A stretch of DNA of 46,691 nt, from NCBI GenBank assembly GCA_963205305.1, contig CAUJIC010000003.1, positions 1 to 46,691 on the forward strand. Reading direction: 5' to 3'. Below, piece after piece: positions 16,902-24,771 of this stretch (positions within the stretch are counted from its first letter, which is position 1; each line of letters opens with the position of its first letter). The position numbers and the translations under genes were made by a program. A model generated the notes under the pieces. That model ran no database searches. It was not told the origin of the DNA and saw nothing but the letters and a program-made list of their open reading frames with translations. Source of the stretch: Pseudomonadota bacterium. Lineage in GTDB: Bacteria > Pseudomonadota > Alphaproteobacteria > Rickettsiales > UBA3002.

Positions 16902-17333
16902 ATGGAAGAATCCGACCACAAGAACCCAAATGCCAGCAGCGCGCAGCCAGATAGTGGCAGCACGATGGGTCGTGCGCTGTTAAGTGCGGCAGTGTTTGGT
17001 AGTATTGGCGCCTTTTTAGGACGATGGCTTGGCAAACGTGGCAACGCAGATGGCAGCAACATGGCTCAGCCTATTATGCAATGGGGTATGGGTGGCTTCT
17101 GGGCACTACTTGCGGCGTACTCGGCGCTCAAAAAAAATGACCCTGTGGTACGTGATGATAAGCCCCTAAAGCGCCCTCCTGAAGTGAAATCGCCCATTCG
17201 TGATTATTCAACTGCGGGTGAATTGATTGAGGCGCAAGCAAGCACGCTACCCGCCGCGCAAGTGCAGCAAGCAACCGCACAAGCGCAAGGTGTGGTGCAG
17301 GATTTGACATCACAACTTGCGGCACAAAAATAA
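16902..17333 (+). CDS. Small membrane protein, 143 aa, predicted leaderless
   Basis: Unrecognised. A polar N-terminus is followed by a hydrophobic pair forming a likely hairpin: LLSAAVFGSIGAFLGRWLG near residues 26-45 and MGGFWALLAAYSAL near 62-75. The remainder is a polar, Ala/Gln-rich tail (ASTLPAAQVQQATAQAQG). The frame is open from 16860, but that part lies on the promoter; with the -10 at 16890-16895 the start at 16902 would be at the very first base of the mRNA, and no SD is seen. It lies between terminase and portal, in the phage-like region, but has its own promoter. Confidence 0.7.
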   Translation: MEESDHKNPNASSAQPDSGSTMGRALLSAAVFGSIGAFLGRWLGKRGNADGSNMAQPIMQWGMGGFWALLAAYSALKKNDPVVRDDKPLKRPPEVKSPIRDYSTAGELIEAQASTLPAAQVQQATAQAQGVVQDLTSQLAAQK

Positions 17334-17556
17334 TTTCATTTTACCCCTTCCTGATAGTGGACACGCGGGTTACAAACTTAAATATAGAATGGATTTCGTG
17401 TGCGACGATGCCGCCCAACGCTAGGGATAATTTCGGTGTCGCATTTGGTACTCGAATCCTCATGTAGCGCTGCTACACTCCGGTTCTGCGCGCCACCGCT
17501 CCTAGAAATTTCCACCTAGCCTTGAGCGGCTACCACGCAGGTTAGTTTCTCCCTCA

Positions 17557-18787
17557 ATGAATGGATCCCTTATGGCACGCATGTTTCCGTGGCTATCGAC
17601 GCGTCGTGTGAATGCACCCGCCGTTGAAGCCAAATCCTACCCCAGCACAACGGCGTATATGATTCCCGCAGGGCAGCCAGTGTGGATGCGCCGCGACATG
17701 AGCAAATTTGCGGATGAGGGCTATCGCCGCAATGTGATTGCCCATCGCGCTGTGGCGATGATTGCGACAGCGGCCGCCTCCGTGCCATGGAAGCTAACGC
17801 AGCGTACAGCGCGGACGCATCGGATCCTTGAGATGCACCCGCTGTTGACCTTGCTCAACAATCCAAACCCGCTGCAAGGTGGCACGGAGTTGTGCGAAGC
17901 GCTGCTGGCGCATCGCCTGATTGCGGGCAATAGCTACCTGCATGCGATTGGCCCGCGTGATTCGGCACCGCTGGAGCTGCATGTGCTGCGGCCTGATCGC
18001 GTGGCGATTATTCCGGGGGCGGGCGGGATTCCGAAAGCGTATCGTTACACGATTGATAGTAAATCGGTGGATGTACCGGTCGATGGGATTTCTGGGCAGT
18101 CGCGCATTTTGCACCTGAAAGCGTTTCATCCGCTCGATGATTGGTATGGCCTCTCGCCCATGGAGGCGGCGGCCTACAGCATCGACCAGCATAACCAGTG
18201 CAGCGCATGGAACCAAGCGCTGCTGCAAAATGGCGCGCGGCCAAGCGGGGCGCTGATGGTGAAGGCGGCGGATGGGCAGGCAGGAACACTCAGCGAAACG
18301 CAATATGGTAGGTTGAAGGCGCAACTGGATGAGCAGTTCAGCGGTGCCATTAATGCGGGACGGCCACTGTTGCTGGAAGGCGGGCTCGAATGGAAAGAGA
18401 TGAGCCTGAACCCGAAGGATATGGATTTCATCAACATCAAGCATTCCTCCGCGCGGGATGTGGCGCTGGCCTTTGGCGTTCCGCCGCAATTGCTGGGCAT
18501 TCCGGGGGATAATACCTACGCGAATTTGAAAGAGGCGCGCATGGCGTTGTGGGAGCAGACGATTATCCCCCTGCTGCAAAACGTGACCGATGCGCTGAAT
18601 AATTGGTTGGTGCCGATGTTTGATTCGAGTTTGAGTTTGAGCCTCGACCAAGATGCGATTCCTATTTTTCACCGAGAAACGCGACGCCTATTGGGAGCGC
18701 ATTGCGAGCGCGGATTTCCTGACGGCGGAGGAGAAACGGAAGTTGCTGGGCATTGGTGTCGAGAATGCGAGCGCGGGCAACAAGTAG
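17557..18787 (+). CDS. HK97-type portal protein, frameshifted near its C-terminus
   Basis: The dodecameric portal forms the DNA gate of the capsid; role equals RcGTA gene 3. Residues 1-370 or so are a clear HK97-family portal (HAVAMIA-like start of the core, RPDRVAIIPGAGG, FHPLDDWYGLSPMEAAAYSI, FGVPPQLLGIPGDNTYANLKEA). After DQDAIPIF the open frame turns into nonsense and runs to 19050 over the protease gene. In the next frame, after one base is skipped at the five-T run 18665-18669, the expected ending TEKRDAYWERIASADFLTA and EEKRKLLGIG follows, and stops at 18785-18787. So there is a one-base insertion, a sequencing slip in the T run, or a real recoding event. Start ATG 17557 or 17572. Confidence 0.88.
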
Positions 18788-18824
18788 AGGCGTCGACACA
18801 TAAACTTCATCATCAAAGGATTGT

Positions 18825-19415
18825 ATGGAAAACAAAGCGAACCACCGTGCGCGGGGGCAGATGCCTTGCGCGTTTGAAATTAAAACACTTGGCGCCGATG
18901 GCACCTTCGAGGGCTACGCGAGTGTGTTCAACAACATCGATAGCCAGCGCGACCGCGTGCATGCAGGGGCGTTTAAGTCGAGCATCCGCGAGCGCGATAA
19001 GCCCGTGCAATTGCTATGGCAACACCAGTGGGAGAAGCCTATTGGGGTAATCACCGCACTGTTTGAGGATGCGCTGGGGCTGTACATGAAGGGTAAGCTG
19101 CTGCTCGAAGTGGCGCAGGCGCGCGAGGCTTACGCGTTGCTAAAGGCGGGCGTGGTGCGCGGGCTTAGCATTGGCTACAGCGTGAAGCGCAGCCGCCGCA
19201 ACCCTGATTCAGGCATCCGCGAATTGCTGGATTTGAATTTGTGGGAGATTAGTTTGGTGACGATGCCTGCAAATGAAGCAGCACAAGTGACCGTGGTGAA
19301 GTCACACATTACGGATGACATGGAGCAACTGGAGCGGGCGATTGATCGGGCAGGGATTAGCCTGTTTTACGCAATGGGCTCGCCCATTTTGGGGGCTTCC
19401 ACACGGCCAGAGTGA
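18825..19415 (+). CDS. HK97-family prohead protease
   Basis: A 196-residue U35-type serine protease that cleaves the capsid scaffold during maturation; equals RcGTA gene 4 in role. The catalytic His is in LLWQHQW near residue 65 and the Ser in RGLSIGYSV near residue 112, in the usual order. SD AAAGGATTGT precedes the ATG at 18825. It lies 37 bases after the restored portal stop. The last 49 bases overlap the end of the convergent 19367 gene, so the C-terminus may be extended compared with relatives. Confidence 0.9.
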   Translation: MENKANHRARGQMPCAFEIKTLGADGTFEGYASVFNNIDSQRDRVHAGAFKSSIRERDKPVQLLWQHQWEKPIGVITALFEDALGLYMKGKLLLEVAQAREAYALLKAGVVRGLSIGYSVKRSRRNPDSGIRELLDLNLWEISLVTMPANEAAQVTVVKSHITDDMEQLERAIDRAGISLFYAMGSPILGASTRPE

Positions 19416-19945
19416 GCGACATGCGCGCCACCTAAAACCATAGGTGCTGCGGAGTGGTAGAGTGCTTCGGCGCTTGAAATCATCACGGCATCGAGTGCGG
19501 TTTCTTTCAGATAAAACACGTTGCTCGACATAGCGGCGTGGCGACGTGCTTCGCGCTGATGTTCTTCGCTGATGCGGATGATGTTCTCGAACAAGTGAAT
19601 CGTCTCGCGCGGGGAGAGGCCACGCACGCGATCATCGAGGCTGAGTTGTAACCCAGCAGCGGTGATGCTCGCAACCCATGCGGGATCGGCGCTAGCGAAC
19701 GACTGGCCATGGATGTTGTGGTAGGCACGTGCCAATAAATCGATGACATGGGCCTTGAGTTCGGGATTGGCTGCAATTGCTGACCGTGACACTCGGCCAA
19801 ATGCTAGCGAAAATTCTTGCATAAGCTTGCCTGCGCGATGTGCCCTCGTTTGAAGGCTGTTGTTTTTAGCGATTGTCTCGAACGGAACCAACCACCCTAG
19901 CTTTGCCAAAATGTTGCCAAAAGGCAACTGGATTCTACGACCCAT
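19367..19945 (-). CDS. Unrecognised protein, 192 aa, in the capsid region
   Basis: No family recognised. A basic start (MGRRIQLPFGN) with a short hydrophobic stretch is followed by a helical, Ala/Arg/His-rich chain. ATG 19945 is preferred to the TTG at 19963. It lies on the minus strand between the protease and capsid genes, a place where no GTA element needs a gene, and is divergent from the capsid gene over an AT-rich spacer with TTAA elements. No relationship to the 14269 protein could be made convincing by eye. Confidence 0.6.
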   Translation of the reverse strand: MGRRIQLPFGNILAKLGWLVPFETIAKNNSLQTRAHRAGKLMQEFSLAFGRVSRSAIAANPELKAHVIDLLARAYHNIHGQSFASADPAWVASITAAGLQLSLDDRVRGLSPRETIHLFENIIRISEEHQREARRHAAMSSNVFYLKETALDAVMISSAEALYHSAAPMVLGGAHVAHSGRVEAPKMGEPIA

Positions 19946-19990
19946 CAACAGCTTAGCCCCCAATTTGCCTAAGCGAGGCAGCGCTGTTTG

Positions 19991-20032
19991 TTAATGAATT
20001 GTTAACATATGGCAAAGGTTAACACAAGTTAA
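19991..20032. promoter_or_regulatory. CtrA-like TTAA elements upstream of the capsid gene
   Basis: TTAA (19991-19994) and TTAA (20002-20005) are separated by exactly seven bases, the spacing of the CtrA full site TTAA-N7-TTAA; the right half reads TTAAC. A second pair, TTAA 20019-20022 and 20029-20032, has six bases between. An AT-rich TATAAAATTTT stretch follows. CtrA is known to be required for RcGTA expression in Rhodobacter, so a site here is plausible, but short AT-rich motifs arise by chance. Confidence 0.4.
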
Positions 20033-20125
20033 ATAATATAAAATTTTAGAGAATTTCACGACCTAGCCATTTCAAGGACTTGCCTTGGGATGGCTTTTTT
20101 TAACCCACTTAATGAGGACTTAACT

Positions 20126-21322
20126 ATGACCATTCAAGAAGTAACCGAAGGCATGTATGCGCTGGGCAATGCCTGGGAGCAGTTCAAGCAGGTGAACGAT
20201 ACCCGTTTGCTTGAGATTGAACGCAAAGGCAGCGCCGATTCACTACATGATGGCCACCTTGCGCGCATCAACGATGCACTCGATCAACACAAGCACCGCA
20301 TGGACCGCCTTGAGACGGTGAATGCGCGCCCTGCACGCGAAATGAAATCGCTCGGCTATTCGGGTGAAGAACAAAGCGAGTATAAAGCGGCGTTCAATGC
20401 ATACTTGCGTAAAGGTAGCGAGTCTGGCCTCGAGCAAATCCAATCGAAAGCATTGTCCGTCGGCACGGATGCAAACGGTGGCTACATGGTGCCAAACCAG
20501 CTCGCTGATTTGATTGTGCAAATTGTGAATGAATCCTCGCCAATGCGTTCGCTCGCGAGTGTTGAAACCATTTCGAGTGATTCGCTTGATTTGATCGAGG
20601 ACCCAACCGACACAGGCGCAGCATGGGGTGATGAGACCACCGTGCGTAGTGCAGAAACCACCTCGCCAACCCTTGGCCGCAACACAATCGATACGTTCGA
20701 GATGTATGCCCAACCACAAGCCACCCAAAAACTCATCGACGATAGCTCGGTGGATATTGAACGTTGGATTGCGACCAAAGTGGCCGATAAAATGGCGCGT
20801 CTTGAGGCGACAGCGTTCATTGGCGGTGATGGCACAACGCAACCAAAAGGTATCCTGACCTATACGGCAGGCACCAGCTTCGGCCAGATCGAGCAGATCA
20901 CTTCGGGCACCTCGGCAGTCATTACGGCGGATGGTCTGGTAAGGCTCTATTTCGGCCTGAAGGATGAATATGCGCGTAATGCGACCTTCCTCATGCACCG
21001 CACCAGCGTGCAAGCCGTGCGCTTGCTGAAGGATACCACCAACCAGTATATCTGGCAGCCTGGTCTTGCGGCGGGTACGCCCAATACGCTGATGGGGGTT
21101 CCCGTTGCGCTCGCAGCGGATATGCCAATCCCAGCGGCGGCTTCGCTTTCCGTAGCGGTGGGTGATTTCAAGCGCGCTTACTTGATTGTTGATCGCATTG
21201 GTATTCGCACACTACGTGATCCGTTCACGAGCAAGCCTTTCGTGAAATTCTACACTACCAAACGCGTTGGCGGCGAAGCAGTGAACACGGATGCCATCAA
21301 GCTCCTGCGACTTGCGGTGTAA
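20126..21322 (+). CDS. HK97-type major capsid protein
   Basis: A 398-residue HK97-fold capsid protein, equal in role to RcGTA gene 5. Residues 1-95 are a helical delta domain (IEEVTEGMY-like start, KHRMDRLETV) normally removed by the protease as scaffold. The mature shell starts around the typical GGYMVPNQLAD near residue 125, followed by LEDPTDTGAAWGDET-like E-loop/P-domain region, FIGGDGTTQPKGIL and the C-terminal KFYTTKRVGGEAVN. GAGGA lies eight bases upstream of the ATG at 20126; an in-frame start at 20090 lacks one. A strong hairpin follows the gene. Confidence 0.95.
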   Translation: MTIQEVTEGMYALGNAWEQFKQVNDTRLLEIERKGSADSLHDGHLARINDALDQHKHRMDRLETVNARPAREMKSLGYSGEEQSEYKAAFNAYLRKGSESGLEQIQSKALSVGTDANGGYMVPNQLADLIVQIVNESSPMRSLASVETISSDSLDLIEDPTDTGAAWGDETTVRSAETTSPTLGRNTIDTFEMYAQPQATQKLIDDSSVDIERWIATKVADKMARLEATAFIGGDGTTQPKGILTYTAGTSFGQIEQITSGTSAVITADGLVRLYFGLKDEYARNATFLMHRTSVQAVRLLKDTTNQYIWQPGLAAGTPNTLMGVPVALAADMPIPAAASLSVAVGDFKRAYLIVDRIGIRTLRDPFTSKPFVKFYTTKRVGGEAVNTDAIKLLRLAV

Positions 21323-21387
21323 TTGAATTCAGTGCGCCCACGGCTGTTTGTGCCCCACCACCAGCGCGTGAAAAGTGCAGCACTGAA

Positions 21388-21413
21388 GGGCGGGTATGGC
21401 AACATACCCGCCC
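21388..21413 (+). terminator. Hairpin after the capsid gene
   Basis: A perfect 11-bp stem GGGCGGGTATG / CATACCCGCCC with GCAA loop, 66 bases after the capsid stop. Only a short T run (ATTTTG) follows, after ACTC, so it may attenuate rather than fully terminate, or stabilise the 3' end of the abundant capsid mRNA. Confidence 0.65.
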
Positions 21414-21473
21414 ACTCATTTTGTCACAACGGGCTGAAAATAGTGACTTTTTAGCGTCAATTAGGCGTTTTGG

Positions 21474-21509
21474 TTGACAAGGAACCCTCTAAACGTGACA
21501 ATTAGTCAC
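21474..21509 (+). promoter_or_regulatory. Promoter with overlapping palindromic operator
   Basis: TTGACA (21474-21479) with GACAAT (21497-21502) at 17-base spacing. The -10 lies inside a perfect palindrome GTGAC-AATTA-GTCAC (21495-21509), positioned to block RNA polymerase. The downstream gene starts at 21524, about 15 bases after the likely transcription start. Confidence 0.5.
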
Positions 21510-21523
21510 TCTCAGGAGGGTGC

Positions 21524-21868
21524 GTGAGCGATCTAAGCCGTTCGGAAAAGATGCTAGCCGAGAAAACTGTCTGCGTATTGTTGGTACGCGGAGAGGATCC
21601 TGATGGTGCGCCAATCTATGCCTATGTGGGTGTGCGGGCAGATAAGCTGCAAGCTTTTATGGAGGCACAAAATAGCGGCATGTTCTACCCTGAGGAGCAC
21701 GGTGTTATCATCGAGGCGGGCAAAGGCGAACCTGATGCTGATGTGCGCGCCAAAATGGAGCGTGAATATGGCTTCAACCACGAAGGTATGCTCGACATCC
21801 CCGATTCTGATAATGCCAACCGCATTGCTGCAGAACTCAGCAAAAAGGCAAATAACAAAGACGACTAA
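21524..21868 (+). CDS. Unrecognised protein, 114 aa
   Basis: The protein starts with GTG 21524, which has a strong AGGAGGG seven bases upstream. It has an N-terminal alpha/beta-like part (CVLLVRGEDPDGAPIYAYVGVRADKL) and an acidic C-terminus (NANRIAAELSKKANNKDD). No membrane segment. The YAYVGVRADKLQAFMEAQ pattern suggests a compact sensor or chaperone-like fold, but I cannot assign a family. It is transcribed from its own promoter between capsid and connector genes; similar small genes at this position are not part of the canonical RcGTA cluster. Confidence 0.65.
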   Translation: MSDLSRSEKMLAEKTVCVLLVRGEDPDGAPIYAYVGVRADKLQAFMEAQNSGMFYPEEHGVIIEAGKGEPDADVRAKMEREYGFNHEGMLDIPDSDNANRIAAELSKKANNKDD

Positions 21869-22056
21869 CTGCGCCTAGCGCTATCCAGAAATGATGTATG
21901 CACTTCCATCTCTATCGCCCCATCAACTGGCGGCGGGGTGGTGTTTGTGTGCGTGTGGATGAGGGGACTCGGTTCTCCTCGCACGATATGGCGCTGCTGG
22001 TGCAGCTGAACCTTGCTACCTACATTCCACCTATTCCCCCCCATTATGGAGATTTT

Positions 22057-22605
22057 ATGAGCGATGATCGGTCATCGGCGCTTCGCCTTGTCACGCCGCC
22101 AGCCAGCGAGCCGCTAACATTGGCGCAGGCCAAAACCTTCCTGCGGATTGAACATTCGGCGGATGATGAGCCCCTGACACGGGCGATTGTGGCAGCACGT
22201 GTGGCAGCAGAAAACTATATTAAATGCGCGCTGTTGCCGCAGACATGGGAGCTAAGCATAGCCAACCCTAGCGCGGCAAAATTATGCCTGCCATTTGGCC
22301 CCGCGCAGAGCATCACGAGTATTACGCTCACGACGGAAGCGGGCGAAAGTTCGACCATGAACGCCAGCAATTACCGCTTGAGTGTGGATGGCTTTGCGGC
22401 GCTGTTCACGAACCCGCCGAGCATCGAGAAAATGACAATACGGTTTGTGGCAGGGATTGCCACTACGGCTTCTGAAATTCCATTGCCGATTGTTCAGGGG
22501 ATATTGCACCATATCGCGGTGATCATGGAAAACCGTGATGGTGATGTGCCACTGCCTGTGCAGGCGATGGCATGCTACCAACCCTATCGTCGGATTTCGC
22601 TATGA
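22057..22605 (+). CDS. Head-tail connector (gp6/phiE125 gp8-like)
   Basis: A 182-residue protein of the gp6-like connector family, which forms the ring below the portal; RcGTA gene 6 role. The family opening PLTLAQAKTFLRIEHSADDE and the helix AAENYIKCALLPQTWEL are visible, with the C-terminal VQGILHHIAVIMENRDG. ATG 22057 has GGAG six bases upstream. The same frame is open 53 codons upstream, from 21898 (MHFHLYRPINWRRGG), and may be a longer N-terminus or a short in-frame peptide. It overlaps the next gene by ATGA. Confidence 0.85.
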   Translation: MSDDRSSALRLVTPPASEPLTLAQAKTFLRIEHSADDEPLTRAIVAARVAAENYIKCALLPQTWELSIANPSAAKLCLPFGPAQSITSITLTTEAGESSTMNASNYRLSVDGFAALFTNPPSIEKMTIRFVAGIATTASEIPLPIVQGILHHIAVIMENRDGDVPLPVQAMACYQPYRRISL

Positions 22606-22922
22606 GTATCGCTTCACTGTTACGCGAGCGGGTGCGGATTGAAACTCTCGCGACCAGCGACGATGGCTATGGCGGTAAAACCGCGACATGGACGGAACTG
22701 GCAACGGTGTTCGCACAAGTGGAGCCACTTTATGTTGGGCAAAGCGAACGCAGCGCTGCCGATCAGCGTGCCGCCTATGCGGGTTACCGTGTGCGGGTAC
22801 GGATGCGCACCGATGTGGCAGCATCCATGCGTATCATTTGGAAAACGCATACGCTCACCATTCACTCCATCCACGAGCAAGGCGAAATTTTAAGCATTCT
22901 TACCTATGAGGAAAATCTATGA
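22602..22922 (+). CDS. Head-tail adaptor (head closure) protein
   Basis: A 106-residue beta-rich protein of the phage head-tail joining family (HK97 gp10 / SPP1 gp16-like). Characteristic are the RERVRIETLATSDDGYGG opening, then TWTELATVFAQVEPL and YRVRVRMRTDV, and the IHSIHEQGEILSILTYEE end. It starts inside the preceding stop (ATGA at 22602) and ends overlapping the next start (ATGA at 22919), so these genes are translationally coupled. Confidence 0.88.
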   Translation: MSIASLLRERVRIETLATSDDGYGGKTATWTELATVFAQVEPLYVGQSERSAADQRAAYAGYRVRVRMRTDVAASMRIIWKTHTLTIHSIHEQGEILSILTYEENL

Positions 22923-23323
22923 GCAACCTTGCTTTGATGGAAGTGCAGCGCGCACTTTATACCAAGCTCAGCGGCGATGGTGTGCTGATGGGCATGGTGA
23001 CAGGGGTCTATGATGTGGTGCCACAAAAAACCGCGTTGCCCTATGTGGTGATTGGTGATGGCCGCGCGAATGTAGAACCTGCCGATGACATTACCCTGAC
23101 AGAATTGCAGTTGCAGATTGAAGTGTGGGGCGATGCGACTGGGCGCAAAAAAGTGCTGACAATTTTGAACCGCATCTTTTCGTTGATGCATTTAGGAACG
23201 TTGACACTAACGGGCTATCAGCAAGTGCTGCTGCGTTGCGAGCAGGCCGATACCGAGGTTACCGAGCAAGGGCAGAATACGCGCGGTGTGCTGATAGTGC
23301 GCGCGATTGTGGTGGAGGTGTAG
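22919..23323 (+). CDS. DUF3168 family tail-completion protein
   Basis: A 134-residue DUF3168 protein, RcGTA gene 8-like, the tail terminator that joins tail tube to head. Signature elements are MEVQRALYTKLSGDG at the start, VYDVVPQKTALPYVVIGD, the LTLTELQLQIEVWGD region and the C-terminal LRCEQADTEVTEQGQNTRGV. It is coupled with its upstream gene by ATGA and precedes the major tail protein by one base. Confidence 0.88.
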   Translation: MSNLALMEVQRALYTKLSGDGVLMGMVTGVYDVVPQKTALPYVVIGDGRANVEPADDITLTELQLQIEVWGDATGRKKVLTILNRIFSLMHLGTLTLTGYQQVLLRCEQADTEVTEQGQNTRGVLIVRAIVVEV

Positions 23324-23324
23324 C

Positions 23325-23729
23325 ATGGCCGTGATTGGATCAGACGGGCTGAGCCTATTAGTAGGTGACGGCGGAACCACGGAAGTATTTACGCCGCTAA
23401 AAGGTGCACGGGTGACGCGGCTTGAGATTGCTCAACGCGGCTATGCAGCGAACTCGGTGGCCAATGATGCGTGGGTTACACGAGTGGGCACGGGTGAGCG
23501 GCAAGCTGTGATTGAATGCGAAGTGATTGCAAATGATGAAGCGGCCGCGCTGCGTCTGCGTGCATTGGCAATCAGCGGCTTGGTGGGAAATTTTAAGTTG
23601 GAAATGCAAGGCGCACAGACATTGCAAATAGCTGCCTATGTGATTTCCTACCGCGAAGTGATTCAGGCAGGAGAAGTGAAGATGGTGCTAGTCCGCCTCG
23701 AATCGAGCGGCGCGGGGATCGTTGGGTAG
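23325..23729 (+). CDS. Major tail protein (TP901-1/RcGTA g9-like)
   Basis: A 134-residue tail tube protein. The start MAVIGSDGLSLLVGDGGT and the IECEVIANDEAAALRLRALA core are typical of the short GTA-type major tail protein, RcGTA gene 9. GGAGG lies upstream of the ATG at 23325. It is the last head/tail gene before the island: in RcGTA it would be followed by the tail assembly chaperones (g10, g10.1) and the tape measure (g11), none of which is found. Its last 42 bases overlap the end of the convergent 23688 gene. Confidence 0.85.
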   Translation: MAVIGSDGLSLLVGDGGTTEVFTPLKGARVTRLEIAQRGYAANSVANDAWVTRVGTGERQAVIECEVIANDEAAALRLRALAISGLVGNFKLEMQGAQTLQIAAYVISYREVIQAGEVKMVLVRLESSGAGIVG

Positions 23730-24263
23730 GTAGCCTGCGACCCATGTTTTTAACTGTTGAGCAGCGGTTGGCAGTTTTGCATCGTCGCATTTGGTGCGGC
23801 TGTAAATGAGGCCATAGCTAGCACCTGCCGATTTTGTAATGGAGTAGACTTTGGCGACAGCCTCTTTTTGAGAGTGCGCCAGTTTAGTTTGCAAAGCATA
23901 CGCTATGGAAGCTTGATAGGTGCGCTTATAGTCTTCGCCTGAAATAATGTTGCAATTCGTGAGAACAAAACTGGTCGCCATGATCTGTTCAATTTGCTGT
24001 GAGATAGTGGTCTCATTGATTTGATTTGTAAGCGCCTTATCCGATGGGCTAAACAGCTCGAGCACCGTGGTTGAGGCATCCTTTGGTTTAACAGGTTTCG
24101 GCGATTCACTGGTTGGTGCTTCGGCCGTTAGCACAAATGGTATGGGGGCTGGCGGCTCAGGTGTAATTTGAGTTTTTTTGACATAGGTGACCGCCGCGAC
24201 CATGAGGGCAGCTGCCCCAGCCGTAACGATGAGAGTGCGGTTACTGACCTGAGGAAGCCGCAT
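23688..24263 (-). CDS. Membrane-anchored protein with Pro-rich linker, 191 aa
   Basis: Unrecognised. The N-terminal helix TLIVTAGAAALMVAAVTYV is a signal anchor, followed by a Pro-rich linker (QITPEPPAPIPF, SPKPVKPKD) and a soluble helical C-terminal domain of about 110 residues with two cysteines (LTNCNII near residue 102 and RTKCDD near 157), so the domain probably faces the periplasm. Last gene of the four-gene minus-strand operon; its start overlaps the end of the 24241 gene by 23 bases. The linker-plus-domain layout resembles that of the 24241 protein, but the sequences do not align. Confidence 0.65.
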   Translation of the reverse strand: MRLPQVSNRTLIVTAGAAALMVAAVTYVKKTQITPEPPAPIPFVLTAEAPTSESPKPVKPKDASTTVLELFSPSDKALTNQINETTISQQIEQIMATSFVLTNCNIISGEDYKRTYQASIAYALQTKLAHSQKEAVAKVYSITKSAGASYGLIYSRTKCDDAKLPTAAQQLKTWVAGYLPNDPRAARFEAD

Positions 24264-24753
24264 TGGAAGCCTTTGGGTTGGAGCAATCGATGGTTAGGTT
24301 ATCACCCTGATTAATGGAGGCTGTATGTAAACGGTCGACCTCGAAACAGCGATAGGCAACGGCGAGCCGCTTAAAGCAATCGGCAAAGGGATCGCTTCCA
24401 AGCGTTTGACTGTTGATGCGTGTTTGACAACGCACTTTGCCGTCACATAGGCCTTTGATGGGAGCGAGGACATTGTCAGGCGCGACCTTCTTCAGCGTGG
24501 GTGAAGGGATGACATTGCCATGCTCATCCTTTGCAAGTCCTTTTTGGGCTTGTTGGGCGATAGCGGCTTCGATGAACACATTACAGTTTTCTCCCCATGT
24601 GGCGGTGACGATGCGGACATAACTATCAGCGGGTGTCAGCTTTACAGGTTCAGCGTTATCGGGGGTTTTTGGTCCAAAAAATACGAAGATAACGACAATA
24701 ACTGCCGAAATGACGGAAACAGCGATTGCGTGGAATTTGTAATTGATTCTCAT
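24241..24753 (-). CDS. Membrane-anchored SUEL/galactose-lectin-like Cys-rich protein, 170 aa
   Basis: A signal anchor occupies residues 8-27 (AIAVSVISAVIVVIFVFFGP). The rest carries a pattern known from bacterial SUEL-type lectin domains: TATWGENCN (Cys57), LCDGKVRC (Cys103, Cys109), SDPFADCFKRLAVAYRC (Cys126, Cys136) and a late Cys157. This agrees with the published C/W/G-rich beta-sandwich pattern of rhamnose/galactose-binding lectins. It could bind surface sugars or polysaccharide from the periplasmic or outer side. Third gene of the operon, between the 24772 and 23688 genes. Ligand specificity and disulfides are inference. Confidence 0.6.
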   Translation of the reverse strand: MRINYKFHAIAVSVISAVIVVIFVFFGPKTPDNAEPVKLTPADSYVRIVTATWGENCNVFIEAAIAQQAQKGLAKDEHGNVIPSPTLKKVAPDNVLAPIKGLCDGKVRCQTRINSQTLGSDPFADCFKRLAVAYRCFEVDRLHTASINQGDNLTIDCSNPKASNAASSGQ

Positions 24754-24771
24754 GCAGCCACATTAAGCGGT

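Noticed and set aside
17794..18672. 292-codon minus-strand frame opposite the portal
   Set aside because: Antisense shadow with unlikely Arg/Gln/His composition and no RBS or promoter.
18788..19050. Continuation of the portal open frame to 19050
   Set aside because: It is the wrong frame after the T-run slip. It overlaps the prohead protease gene in another frame and the translation has no portal similarity, while the next frame gives the expected ending.
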